A stretch of DNA of 64,000 nt from Shewanella amazonensis SB2B (GTDB lineage Bacteria; Pseudomonadota; Gammaproteobacteria; Enterobacterales; Shewanellaceae), in the NCBI RefSeq assembly GCF_000015245.1, contig NC_008700.1, forward strand, positions 1,494,001 to 1,558,000, read 5' to 3'. The position numbers and the translations under genes are program-made. This document shows, one piece after another, positions 1 to 7,834 of this stretch (position 1 is the first letter of the stretch; each line of letters starts with the position of its first letter). The notes under the pieces are model-generated. The model was not told where the DNA came from and made no database searches. It saw nothing but the letters and a program-made list of their open reading frames with translations.

Positions 1-63
1 AAACAGCAGGCTCAGCAGACACAGGGTCAGCATCCTGCATTGCAAGGGGATTTCCATCTTCAT
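1..63 (-). CDS. 5' end of a leftward gene for a secreted protein (truncated by window edge)
   Basis: Only the first 21 codons are present. Read leftward from an ATG at 63 they give MKMEIPLQCRMLTLCLLSLLF, a typical start of a signal peptide: two lysines, one arginine, then a leucine-rich hydrophobic core. AGGAA lies about 8 nt upstream of this ATG. An ATG two codons earlier (69) would be too close to it. The mature protein lies outside the window, so no function can be read. Inference only: in Shewanella oneidensis the mtr/omc extracellular electron-transfer cytochrome cluster borders feoAB, so an exported cytochrome of that locus is a reasonable guess. Confidence 0.5.
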   Translation of the reverse strand, partial: MKMEIPLQCRMLTLCLLSLLF

Positions 64-233
64 TCTCATACTTCCTGAGGCGCGTTCGGGTTTATAGTTA
101 TTTATGGTTCGCTAATTGAGTAATTGAGCGAAGCACTAATGCAAAAGTGTAGTTTAAATTTGCGACAAGTCATTAACACCGCCGCATCCAGTTATTAATA
201 ATTAGTCTGATTTTTCAAGGATTATGGAGAAAG

Positions 234-249
234 TGTGATGAGTGTCACG
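234..249. promoter_or_regulatory. CRP-type binding site
   Basis: TGTGA-N6-TCACG matches the CRP consensus TGTGA-N6-TCACA at 9 of 10 half-site bases, and the flanking AAG/CG also fits the extended palindrome. It is centred about 178 nt upstream of the leftward gene and about 217 nt upstream of feoA, so which gene it serves is unclear. In Shewanella CRP is a main regulator of anaerobic respiration genes (established knowledge), which would suit the leftward gene if it is a cytochrome. Confidence 0.65.
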
Positions 250-337
250 CCGTGAATCTCTGGTTGGTCTAGGTGCTGTTCCGAATTAGTTCATATCAGG
301 CATTTATTCTGCGTATCTTTTGCCGCATAATTGGCGA

Positions 338-356
338 CTAATTGAAAATTATTATC
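338..356. promoter_or_regulatory. Candidate Fur box upstream of feoA
   Basis: By hand alignment, 13 of 19 positions match the Fur consensus GATAATGATAATCATTATC; the right half (ATTATC) is perfect and the left half is poor. It lies about 103 nt before the feoA ATG. Fur control of feoAB is common in enterobacteria; this call is moderate because AT-rich DNA gives chance matches. Confidence 0.35.
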
Positions 357-458
357 GTTACCAGTCAGAAAGTTGATCCAGGTACGATTATCCACTGATG
401 GACTTGGTTAGAATGCCTGTCAGTCGATGATTGAGATTAAGCAGGGTGGACCTTGTTA

Positions 459-713
459 ATGAAATTGAGTGACCTTCGCCCGGGCGATAAAGCCGTAATC
501 GCCGAAGTAGGGCATTTGGACCTGCCTCAAACAGTTAAACGTAAATTGCTGTCGATGGGGATAACACCCAACACCCGTTTGACTTTTATCCGTAAGGCAC
601 CCCTGGGCAGTGGTATAGAGCTCGATATCCGCGGCAGTAAGCTTTGTATGCGTCTGGAGTTGGCTCAAATCATTGAGGTCAATCCAATTGAGGCGGGAGT
701 CGTTCATGGCTAA
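459..713 (+). CDS. feoA: Ferrous iron transport protein A
   Basis: Small cytoplasmic SH3-like protein of 84 residues that supports FeoB in Fe(II) uptake. It begins MKLSDLRPGDKAVIAEVG and has the family pattern of an LxxLxxGD start followed by a KRKLLSMGI segment and a PLGSGIEL turn. An in-frame TTG six bases upstream is a possible start, but the AGGGTGGA ribosome site at 443-450 is spaced correctly only for the ATG at 459. The stop overlaps the feoB start by 8 bases, indicating translational coupling. The nearby CRP-type site and candidate Fur box suggest control by iron and by energy or oxygen state. No feoC is seen after feoB. Confidence 0.93.
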   Translation: MKLSDLRPGDKAVIAEVGHLDLPQTVKRKLLSMGITPNTRLTFIRKAPLGSGIELDIRGSKLCMRLELAQIIEVNPIEAGVVHG

Positions 714-3000
714 GCAATTTCACTGTGTCACCGTTGGTAATCCCAATGCCGGTAAGTCCACCCTTTTTAATGCCTTGACCGGTGCCAACCAACAAGTGGG
801 TAATTGGTCAGGGGTAACGGTAGAAAAGAAAACTGGCCATTTCAGTCTGAGCGGCGCTGATGTATACCTCACTGATTTGCCTGGTATTTATGACATTCTG
901 CCTGCGGGTAAGAGCTGCGATTGTTCCCTCGATGAACAAATCGCCCAGCAGTATCTGGCTGAACAGCATATGGATGGCATTATTAATCTGATAGATGCCA
1001 CCAACATTGAGCGCCATCTGTATCTCACCGTGCAACTGCGCGAGCTTGGCATCCCCATGGTGGTGGTGGTCAATAAAATCGACATCGCCCTGAAACGTGG
1101 TGTCCATGTCGATATTCAAAAGATGTCTCAGGAGCTGGGCTGTCCCGTGATTGCCGTATGCGCCAGAGAAGCGAAAGACGTTCTCAAGGTGCAGGAGCAG
1201 GTTGTTGCTCTGTTGGAAGGCAAGGTCTCAGAAGCCCCCTTGATGCTGGGTTATGAGAGTGCCATTGAGCGCGCCGTCGCTGAACTTATGGAAAAAGATA
1301 ACGGCCTTAGCCGTGGCCGTGCGCTTGCCATGCTGGGCAACGGTTTGGGCTGTGGCCAGTGCAAGAACAGCGAGTTTGAATCGGAAGTAAGCCGCTGCGC
1401 CGATGGTCTTAAGGCCAAGGGGCTGGACATCGAATTGATGGTGGCCACGACACGCTTTAATTTTGTTGAGCGCGTTTATCGTGCGGCTGTTGCCAATGAT
1501 GACGCGCCTACCTTAAGTGACCGTCTGGACGGACTGGTGTTACACCCGGTGTTGGGCGTACCCGTGTTCCTGCTGGTCATGTATCTGATGTTCATGTTCG
1601 CCATTAACGTGGGCAGTGCCTTTATTGATTTTTTCGATATTACCGCCGGCGCCTTGTTTGTTGACCACTTTGGCGCCCTGCTTGGCAATTGGGGCGCGCC
1701 AGAGTGGCTTGTTACCCTGCTGGCCGGTGGTATTGGTCAGGGCATTCAAACAGTCGCTACCTTTATTCCGGTGATTATGGCGTTGTTTCTGGCGTTGTCG
1801 GTGTTGGAAAGCTCTGGCTATATGTCCCGCGCCGCCTTTGTAGTGGACGGACTGATGCGCCGCATCGGTTTGCCAGGCAAGGCGTTTGTGCCCATGATTG
1901 TTGGCTTTGGCTGCTCAGTACCCGCCATCATGGCTACCCGTACTCTGGGCAGTGAACGTGAGCGTATTGTAACCGGTATGATGGCACCCTTTATGTCCTG
2001 TGGAGCACGTCTGCCGGTGTACGCGCTGTTTGCGGCGGCTTTCTTCCCTGAGTCAGGCCAGAATCTGGTGTTCCTGCTTTATATCATCGGTATTATCGCT
2101 GCCATTGGCACCGGGCTTTTGCTGCGAAGCACCCTGTTGCCGGGTGTGAGCAGCGCCGTGGTAATGGAGCTGCCAAACTACGAGATGCCTAAATTTAAGG
2201 CTGTGGTATCCCGTACTGGCAAGCGTACCAAAAGCTTTATCCTTGGCGCCGGTAAAACCATTGTGCTGGTGGTCACCCTGCTGAACTTTATCAACGCCGT
2301 TGGCGTGGATGGCACCTTTGGCCATGAAGACAGCAGCGAGTCTGTGCTTAGCGTGGTGAGTCAGAAGGTTACACCCATTTTTTCACCCATGGGGATTGAA
2401 GAAGGCAACTGGCCTGCCACAGTGGGTATCATCACAGGGATTTTTGCCAAAGAAGCGGTAGTGGGTACCCTGAACAGCCTTTACAGCACCCCCGGTGCTG
2501 ACGAAGAAGGGCTTACGCCGCTGTCTGAGTCTGTCAGTGAGGCGCTTGCCACTATTCCTGCAAACTTGCTGGGTATTGCTCCTGAAGATCCTATGTCCAT
2601 GTCGGTGGGCGATGTATCCAGTGTGGATACTGCAGCAGAAGAGCAGGGCGTTGACCGCTCAACCTTCAGCGCTCTGCAGTCTGGATTCAGTGGTCAGCTT
2701 GCTGCTTTCTCTTATCTGGTGTTTGTGCTGCTTTACACCCCGTGTGTAGCAGCGATGGGCGCGCTGGTAAACGAGTTTGGTAAGGGGTGGGCTGTTTTTG
2801 CAGCAACCTGGACCTTTGGCCTGGCTTATGGCACAGCAACTCTGGTGTATCAGTGGGGCAATGTGGCCGTGCATCCACTGCAAACCCTGCTCTGGACTGC
2901 CGTTATTGCCGGTGCTTTGATAGCCTTCTTCATCTATCTGAAGCAAAAAGGTCGTAAGACCCAACAGATTATTCCCGGGATACGCATCATCACAGAATGA
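706..3000 (+). CDS. feoB: Ferrous iron transporter FeoB (GTPase-permease)
   Basis: Inner-membrane Fe(II) permease with an N-terminal G domain, 764 residues (E. coli 773). G motifs are clear: GNPNAGKST at 11-19, switch threonine near 38, DLPG at 57-60 and NKID at 123-126. After a helical spacer come two Gate regions with many membrane segments (about residues 280 to 500 and again near the C-terminus), with FeoB-typical GCSVPAIMATRTL and PFMSCGARLPVYALF. The ATG at 706 with GGAG 8 nt upstream is chosen; the frame is open slightly further upstream, inside feoA. An intrinsic terminator follows at once, so the operon is feoA-feoB only. Confidence 0.97.
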   Translation: MAKQFHCVTVGNPNAGKSTLFNALTGANQQVGNWSGVTVEKKTGHFSLSGADVYLTDLPGIYDILPAGKSCDCSLDEQIAQQYLAEQHMDGIINLIDATNIERHLYLTVQLRELGIPMVVVVNKIDIALKRGVHVDIQKMSQELGCPVIAVCAREAKDVLKVQEQVVALLEGKVSEAPLMLGYESAIERAVAELMEKDNGLSRGRALAMLGNGLGCGQCKNSEFESEVSRCADGLKAKGLDIELMVATTRFNFVERVYRAAVANDDAPTLSDRLDGLVLHPVLGVPVFLLVMYLMFMFAINVGSAFIDFFDITAGALFVDHFGALLGNWGAPEWLVTLLAGGIGQGIQTVATFIPVIMALFLALSVLESSGYMSRAAFVVDGLMRRIGLPGKAFVPMIVGFGCSVPAIMATRTLGSERERIVTGMMAPFMSCGARLPVYALFAAAFFPESGQNLVFLLYIIGIIAAIGTGLLLRSTLLPGVSSAVVMELPNYEMPKFKAVVSRTGKRTKSFILGAGKTIVLVVTLLNFINAVGVDGTFGHEDSSESVLSVVSQKVTPIFSPMGIEEGNWPATVGIITGIFAKEAVVGTLNSLYSTPGADEEGLTPLSESVSEALATIPANLLGIAPEDPMSMSVGDVSSVDTAAEEQGVDRSTFSALQSGFSGQLAAFSYLVFVLLYTPCVAAMGALVNEFGKGWAVFAATWTFGLAYGTATLVYQWGNVAVHPLQTLLWTAVIAGALIAFFIYLKQKGRKTQQIIPGIRIITE

Positions 3001-3019
3001 TGAGCATCAACGCGAAATC

Positions 3020-3047
3020 AAAAAAGCAGCCCGCGGGCTGCTTTTTT
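3020..3047 (+). terminator. Intrinsic terminator after feoB
   Basis: A-run, GC-rich palindrome (GCAGCCCG/CGGGCTGC, 3026-3041) and six T residues. Symmetric, so it could work in both directions. Confidence 0.9.
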
Positions 3048-3160
3048 AATAGCAACGCCCTGAAGCGGGCAGTTTTTTATGTGCGGGCATTGTCAGCGGC
3101 AGGTTTCTGTAGGATCATGCAGGTTTTGAAAAATTTGCCACTGTTTGCAAGAGGAACTCC

Positions 3161-4828
3161 ATGAGTCACGTGGACAACGAAGTACGTCCCAGTAACTTCA
3201 TTCGCAACATCATAGATGAAGATTTGGCCAGCGGTAAGCACACCAGTGTGCACACACGTTTTCCGCCGGAGCCAAACGGCTATCTGCACATTGGTCACGC
3301 CAAATCCATCTGCCTGAACTTCGGTATCGCAGAGGATTACAAGGGCCAGTGCAACCTGCGTTTTGATGATACCAATCCTGAAAAAGAAGACATCGACTAT
3401 GTCAACTCAATTCAGGAAGACGTTAAGTGGCTCGGATTCCAGTGGGATGGCGAGGTTCGCTATTCATCCAACTATTTCGATGAGCTTTACGGCTATGCAG
3501 TTGAATTGATCAACAAGGGCCTGGCTTATGTGTGTTTTCTCAATGCCGAGGAAACCCGCGAATACCGTGGCACTCTGAAAGAGCCGGGCCGTAACAGCCC
3601 TTATCGTGACACCTCTCCCGAAGAAAACCTGGCGCTGTTTGAAAAGATGCGCGACGGTGGCTTCAAAGAAGGTGAGTGCGTACTGCGTGCCAAAATCGAT
3701 ATGGCGTCGCCCTTTATGTGTATGCGCGACCCTGTGATTTACCGCGTGAAGTTTGCCCATCACCACCAGACCGGTGACAAGTGGTGCATCTATCCGATGT
3801 ACGACTTTACCCACTGTATTTCAGACGCGCTGGAAAACATCACCCATTCGCTGTGTACGCTGGAGTTCCAGGACAACCGTCGTCTGTACGACTGGGTGCT
3901 GGATAACCTCAATGATTTCCAGGCGCCTAACCGTACCCGTCAGTACGAGTTTTCCCGTCTGAATCTTGAATACACCCTGATGTCCAAGCGCAAGCTGAAC
4001 GACTTGGTGGTACGTGGTCTGGTGTCCGGTTGGGACGACCCTCGCATGCCAACCATCGCCGGTCTGCGTCGCCGTGGTTACACGCCAGCGTCTATCCGCG
4101 AGTTTTGTCAGCGCATTGGTGTGACCAAGCAGGACAACCTGGTTGAAGTAGGCATGCTTGAAGCCTGTATTCGTGAAGACCTCAACGAAAATGCCCCACG
4201 CGCCATGGCCGTTATTCGCCCTATTAAGGTGATCATCGAAAACTTCACCGCTCCAGAGCTTGAGTATGTGAAGGCGCCTGTGCACCCCAACCTCGAAGAG
4301 ATGGGTGAGCGTGAGCTGGCGTTCGGCCGTGAGATTTACATCGACGCCGCCGACTTCCGCGAAGAAGCCAACAAACAGTACAAGCGTTTGGTGCTGGGCA
4401 AGGAAGTGCGTCTGCGTAATGCTTATGTGATTCGAGCCGAGCGCTGCGAAAAAGATGCCGAAGGCAATGTCACCACCGTTTACTGCACCTATGATCCTGA
4501 GACTCTGGGCCAAAACCCAAGTGATGGCCGTAAGGTGAAAGGTGTTATTCACTGGGTAGAAGCCACCACTGCGCTGCCTGCTGAGTTCCGCCTGTACGAT
4601 CGCCTGTTCATCGATGCGAATCCGGCCGCTGCTGAGACCGTGGATGAAGTGCTGAACCCAGCCTCGTTGGAAGTGGTGCACGGCTTTGCTGAGGCGCCGC
4701 TGGCCAACGCCAAAGCCTCTCAGGCATATCAGTTTGAGCGTGAAGGCTACTTCTGCGCCGACAGCAAAGACTCGGCTCCGGGCAAGTTGGTGTTTAACCT
4801 GACGGTGGCTCTGCGCGAATCCTTCTGA
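3161..4828 (+). CDS. glnS: Glutaminyl-tRNA synthetase
   Basis: Class I aminoacyl-tRNA synthetase that charges tRNA-Gln in the cytoplasm; 555 residues (E. coli 554). The signature PPEPNGYLHIGHAKS has the HIGH box at 43-46, and the KMSKS-type loop appears as LMSKRKL near residue 270. The C-terminal part has the two beta-barrel anticodon-binding domains, with conserved blocks such as LGKEVRLRNAYVI. ATG at 3161 has AGGA 8 nt upstream. It is transcribed alone, between the feoB terminator and its own terminator at 4847. Confidence 0.98.
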   Translation: MSHVDNEVRPSNFIRNIIDEDLASGKHTSVHTRFPPEPNGYLHIGHAKSICLNFGIAEDYKGQCNLRFDDTNPEKEDIDYVNSIQEDVKWLGFQWDGEVRYSSNYFDELYGYAVELINKGLAYVCFLNAEETREYRGTLKEPGRNSPYRDTSPEENLALFEKMRDGGFKEGECVLRAKIDMASPFMCMRDPVIYRVKFAHHHQTGDKWCIYPMYDFTHCISDALENITHSLCTLEFQDNRRLYDWVLDNLNDFQAPNRTRQYEFSRLNLEYTLMSKRKLNDLVVRGLVSGWDDPRMPTIAGLRRRGYTPASIREFCQRIGVTKQDNLVEVGMLEACIREDLNENAPRAMAVIRPIKVIIENFTAPELEYVKAPVHPNLEEMGERELAFGREIYIDAADFREEANKQYKRLVLGKEVRLRNAYVIRAERCEKDAEGNVTTVYCTYDPETLGQNPSDGRKVKGVIHWVEATTALPAEFRLYDRLFIDANPAAAETVDEVLNPASLEVVHGFAEAPLANAKASQAYQFEREGYFCADSKDSAPGKLVFNLTVALRESF

Positions 4829-4846
4829 TTATTGAGCAGATAACTT

Positions 4847-4872
4847 AAAAGGCGCCAATGGCGCCTTTTTTT
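4847..4872 (+). terminator. Intrinsic terminator after glnS
   Basis: AAAAGGCGCC-AAT-GGCGCC followed by eight T. The mirror-image A-run lets it also serve the leftward gene ending at 4901. Confidence 0.9.
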
Positions 4873-4900
4873 TCGGTGAAAAACTCTCTGTTGCTTTAAA

Positions 4901-5497
4901 TTACTGCAGCATTGGGCCAAAGCCCAGGCTCCACAAAATTACGCTGCCAGCCATCAGAGCAACCAGCAAAACAAGACCTGCGGTCACCACAGAACTCGCG
5001 TAAATAAAGCCTTTTTCTTCAGGGATGTTCATGATAATGGGTACGCCGGTGTATAGCAGGTAAACCGAGTAAGCCAGACCAATCAGGCCAACCACCATCA
5101 TAAACCAAAGCACAGGATAGAGCGCCGACAGGCCCACCATAAAGAGGGGGGTGGCAGTGTAGGTTGCCAATTCGAGAGCTTGGGTAAAGTCAGGTTTGGC
5201 ATCGAAGGTAATGGCCATCCAATGTGCCAGGTAGGCAAGTCCAAATACACCGGCTATCAAGCCAAAATACATACCAACGGACATATAAATGGCACTTTGA
5301 CTGGTCAGGAATAAAGGCTCTCCTGCGCCCGGATTCCAGCCGATATGGGCCATGGCAAAGTAACTGCAAATAGGTGGAATGAGTGCGATGAGCAAAAGAT
5401 GACTCATGCTGCTTTTCAGTGCTTCGTGGTTCTTTTCAATTGTGTGCCACTCTTCTTTTGGATGAGTGTATAGCCCCAATAAGTGATTCAGTACCAT
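4901..5497 (-). CDS. Yip1-family inner-membrane protein
   Basis: 198-residue integral membrane protein of the Yip1/DUF1282 type. A short cytoplasmic N-terminus with the family motif HPKEEWHTIEKNHE is followed by about five hydrophobic segments (roughly 32-52, 68-90, 105-128, 135-155 and 168-190). Bacterial members of this family have no settled biochemical role. AAGGA sits 8 nt before the ATG. The gene is alone on its strand, divergent from miaE. I recognise the family but not an individual gene. Confidence 0.75.
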   Translation of the reverse strand: MVLNHLLGLYTHPKEEWHTIEKNHEALKSSMSHLLLIALIPPICSYFAMAHIGWNPGAGEPLFLTSQSAIYMSVGMYFGLIAGVFGLAYLAHWMAITFDAKPDFTQALELATYTATPLFMVGLSALYPVLWFMMVVGLIGLAYSVYLLYTGVPIIMNIPEEKGFIYASSVVTAGLVLLVALMAGSVILWSLGFGPMLQ

Positions 5498-5586
5498 TAT
5501 AATTATCCTTGTTCAGCAGTGATCCCCGTGCTCGCCAAACTGCAGACGAGCCTGTTACAGCTCTGAGATTATTTATTGAACAAAAA

Positions 5587-5600
5587 TTGACATCCGTCAA
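5587..5600. promoter_or_regulatory. TTGAC-N4-GTCAA palindrome in the yip1/miaE intergenic region
   Basis: Perfect 5-bp inverted repeat with 4-nt spacer; the left half with the next base is also a perfect -35 hexamer (TTGACA). The geometry is that of FNR-family sites (TTGAT-N4-ATCAA) with C/G at the inner position. It lies 78 bp before miaE and 90 bp before the yip1 gene. An element of the same design occurs at 48504-48517. Confidence 0.35.
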
Positions 5601-5677
5601 GGTGGGTAAATCTTGCTACTGTTAACGCGCGAGCTAAGTCAGTAGAATGGCGGGTTTTAATAAATGAGGGAAATTGT

Positions 5678-6448
5678 GTGATAGAGCAGTTGTTGGCGCC
5701 AGTCAGAGGATTTCTAGCCTGCGAAACTCCTGATGCCTGGATTGAGAAAGCCAAAGACCCCGGTGTGTTACAGTCGATTTTGGTTGACCATTGCAACTGC
5801 GAGCTGAAAGCCGCACAAACTGCCCTGTTCTTAATCCGCAAATATGCGGTAGACCCTGAGTACAGTTCGGCGCTGCTTGCCTGGGCAAAGCCTTATGAAG
5901 AATTTGTCTATCACAAAGACAGGGATATGAAGGCCTTCCTGGCCCGCACCGGGAAAAAGAACGAACTGGCTACAGAGCTTAAACCCAAATCAGGCGTTGC
6001 ATTTGGCGACGAACTAATCGCCAGAATGGTTCGCTTGATTAAGGAAGAGTTTCATCATTTCGAGCAGGTGCTTGAAATCATGCATGCCAGAGATATTCCC
6101 TATACCAATATCAACGCAGGACGCTATGCCAAGGGCATGATGAGTCATGTGCGTACCAGTGAGCCTGCAACTCTTGTCGATAAGCTTATCGTAGGTGCCT
6201 TTATCGAGGCCCGCTCCTGTGAGCGTTTCGCCAAACTCGCCCCCTTTATGGATGAAGAGCTTGAGCGATTTTACGTGTCGCTTTTACGTTCAGAGGCCCG
6301 GCATTATCAGGATTATTTGACCCTTGCCGAGATGATTGCGGGGGAAAATATAGACCAGCGCATCGCTTACTTCGCCGGGGTGGAAGCGGCGTTGATTCAA
6401 GGTGCAGATGACGAGTTTCGCTTTCACAGCGGGGTGCCGAATACCTGA
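5678..6448 (+). CDS. miaE: tRNA 2-methylthio-N6-isopentenyladenosine-37 hydroxylase
   Basis: Di-iron monooxygenase that uses O2 to hydroxylate the isopentenyl group of ms2i6A at tRNA position 37; 256 residues (Salmonella about 270). Iron ligands fit the ferritin-like pattern: E42 in DHCNCELKA, E124-x-x-H127 in KEEFHHFEQV, and E206-x-x-H209 in SEARHYQDY. The start is a GTG at 5678 with GAGG 8 nt upstream; no in-frame ATG fits better. The enzyme needs oxygen, so the FNR-like palindrome upstream is of interest. It is convergent with lpxH, with only 23 bp between the stops and no terminator seen. Confidence 0.93.
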   Translation: MIEQLLAPVRGFLACETPDAWIEKAKDPGVLQSILVDHCNCELKAAQTALFLIRKYAVDPEYSSALLAWAKPYEEFVYHKDRDMKAFLARTGKKNELATELKPKSGVAFGDELIARMVRLIKEEFHHFEQVLEIMHARDIPYTNINAGRYAKGMMSHVRTSEPATLVDKLIVGAFIEARSCERFAKLAPFMDEELERFYVSLLRSEARHYQDYLTLAEMIAGENIDQRIAYFAGVEAALIQGADDEFRFHSGVPNT

Positions 6449-6471
6449 GCGCTTTTAGTTGGCACCAGGTT

Positions 6472-7188
6472 TCAGCTGCCGCCAAGGGGCTTAGCCTGAA
6501 GGTTGGGTCCTTCGGCAGTCATTTCCAATACGCTGCTTTGGCTGTACCAGTCTCCCACGACAATACGGGTACCGGCACTTTCATGGTGTATGGCCGGTCT
6601 GTGAGTATGGCCGTGGATCATTTGCCTGCAGCTGTGCTTTTGCAACAGGTCTGCAACCGCATGGGGTTCGGCATCCATGATGTACTGACTCTTCAGCTGA
6701 TTGCCAGCCTTGCTTTTGGCCCTGAGATTAGCGGCGATGCTCAATCGCTTACTTTGGGATAACTTGCTGTAAATCCACTTCACCCAGGGCTGGTTTCTGA
6801 ACCAGCGAAAGCGCTGGTAACCCTTGTCGAGGGTGCAGAGGCTGTCGCCGTGAAGCAGCAGCGTGGGAATGCCGTAGAGGTTGATTTGATGCACTTCATC
6901 AAGTAGCTGCATCTTACTGATAGCTGCAAACTGCTTCCCAATTAAGAAATCACGGTTTCCGTGAATGAAATAAATTGGCAGCTTGTGGCTGAGCGCAGCA
7001 ATATCGGCCGCGATATCCAGTGCGAAGGGCTCCGCAATATCATCACCCACCCACACTTCAAACAGATCACCCAGAATATACAGGGCATCCACATCATCGA
7101 AGGACTGTGAGAGAAAGCGACGAAAGGCCGAGGTAATATCGGGGCGATCTGCACTCAAATGCAGATCGCCGATAAAGAGGGTGCGCAT
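6472..7188 (-). CDS. lpxH: UDP-2,3-diacylglucosamine diphosphatase
   Basis: Peripheral inner-membrane metallophosphoesterase that cleaves UDP-2,3-diacylglucosamine to lipid X and UMP in lipid A synthesis; 238 residues (E. coli 240). Metal-binding motifs are in order: GDLHLS (D8, H10), [20 protein letters not shown] near 80, LLHGDSLC, and IHGHTHRP near 195. The frame is open 14 codons further upstream, but [12 protein letters not shown] matches the family start and has AGGT just before it. It lies 10 nt downstream of ppiB and is probably cotranscribed, as in other gammaproteobacteria. Confidence 0.95.
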
Positions 7189-7198
7189 CTGACCTGAA

Positions 7199-7708
7199 TT
7201 AGCCTTCGATGCTGACCTTTTGAATAACAACGGCTTCCAGCGGAACGTCCTGATGCATGCCGCGGTTGCCGGTGTTTACGCCCTTGATGGCGTTTACTAC
7301 GTCCATACCTTCAACTACTTCACCGAACACGCAGTAACCCCAGCCCTGCATGGATTCCGATTTGAAGTCCAGGAAGGTGTTGTCATTTACGTTGATGAAG
7401 AACTGGGCCGTCGCCGAATGCGGATCGGAAGTACGGGCCATGGCGATAGTGCCAACCTTGTTGGACAGACCGTTGTTGGCTTCATTTTTCACTGGCTCAT
7501 GGGTGCGCTTTTGCACCATATCTTCGGTAAAACCGCCGCCCTGGATCATAAAGCCATCGATAACACGGTGGAAAATAGTGCCATCGAAGAATCCTTCGCT
7601 GGCATAGCGTTGGAAGTTTTCGGCAGTGACCGGTGCTTTTTCGTGGTTCAGGGCGATTTTGATATCGCCAAAGTTGGTGTGCAATGTGATCATCGTTGCG
7701 GTACTCAT
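7199..7708 (-). CDS. ppiB: Cyclophilin-type peptidyl-prolyl cis-trans isomerase B
   Basis: Cytoplasmic cyclophilin, 169 residues. Catalytic-site motifs are intact: [27 protein letters not shown] and [16 protein letters not shown]. No signal peptide, so the cytoplasmic type. Start uncertain: ATG at 7708 gives [14 protein letters not shown], while the internal ATG at 7693 gives MITLHTNFG, closer to E. coli PpiB; neither has a strong ribosome site. First gene of a ppiB-lpxH pair, divergent from cysS. Confidence 0.95.
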
Positions 7709-7834
7709 TTGAAAGTGTCGGCGGATTCTAACTTATCTGGAACGGCCCTGAAAGTGCAGTATTCAAGGGCTTTGGAGCATGATAGACTCACAGGCCTGAT
7801 TTTACACCCAGTGCTTAGCGGAAAGAGAGCAAGA

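Larger units (their letters stand above)
64..458. other. Divergent regulatory region upstream of feoA
   Basis: About 395 bp without a gene, between the leftward secreted-protein gene and feoA. It is AT-rich and holds a near-perfect CRP-type palindrome (234-249) and a candidate Fur box (338-356). A possible feoA -10 (TAGAAT, 409-414) has no good -35, which would fit an activated promoter. No small ORF here has a convincing ribosome binding site. Confidence 0.6.

Noticed and set aside
3090..3115. TTGTCA ... TAGGAT as a glnS promoter
   Set aside because: Spacer is only 14 bp, too short for a confident sigma-70 call.
7220..7834. Upstream extension of the cysS frame through ppiB
   Set aside because: It is antisense to a clear cyclophilin gene; CysS homology starts at 7835, where a ribosome site is present.
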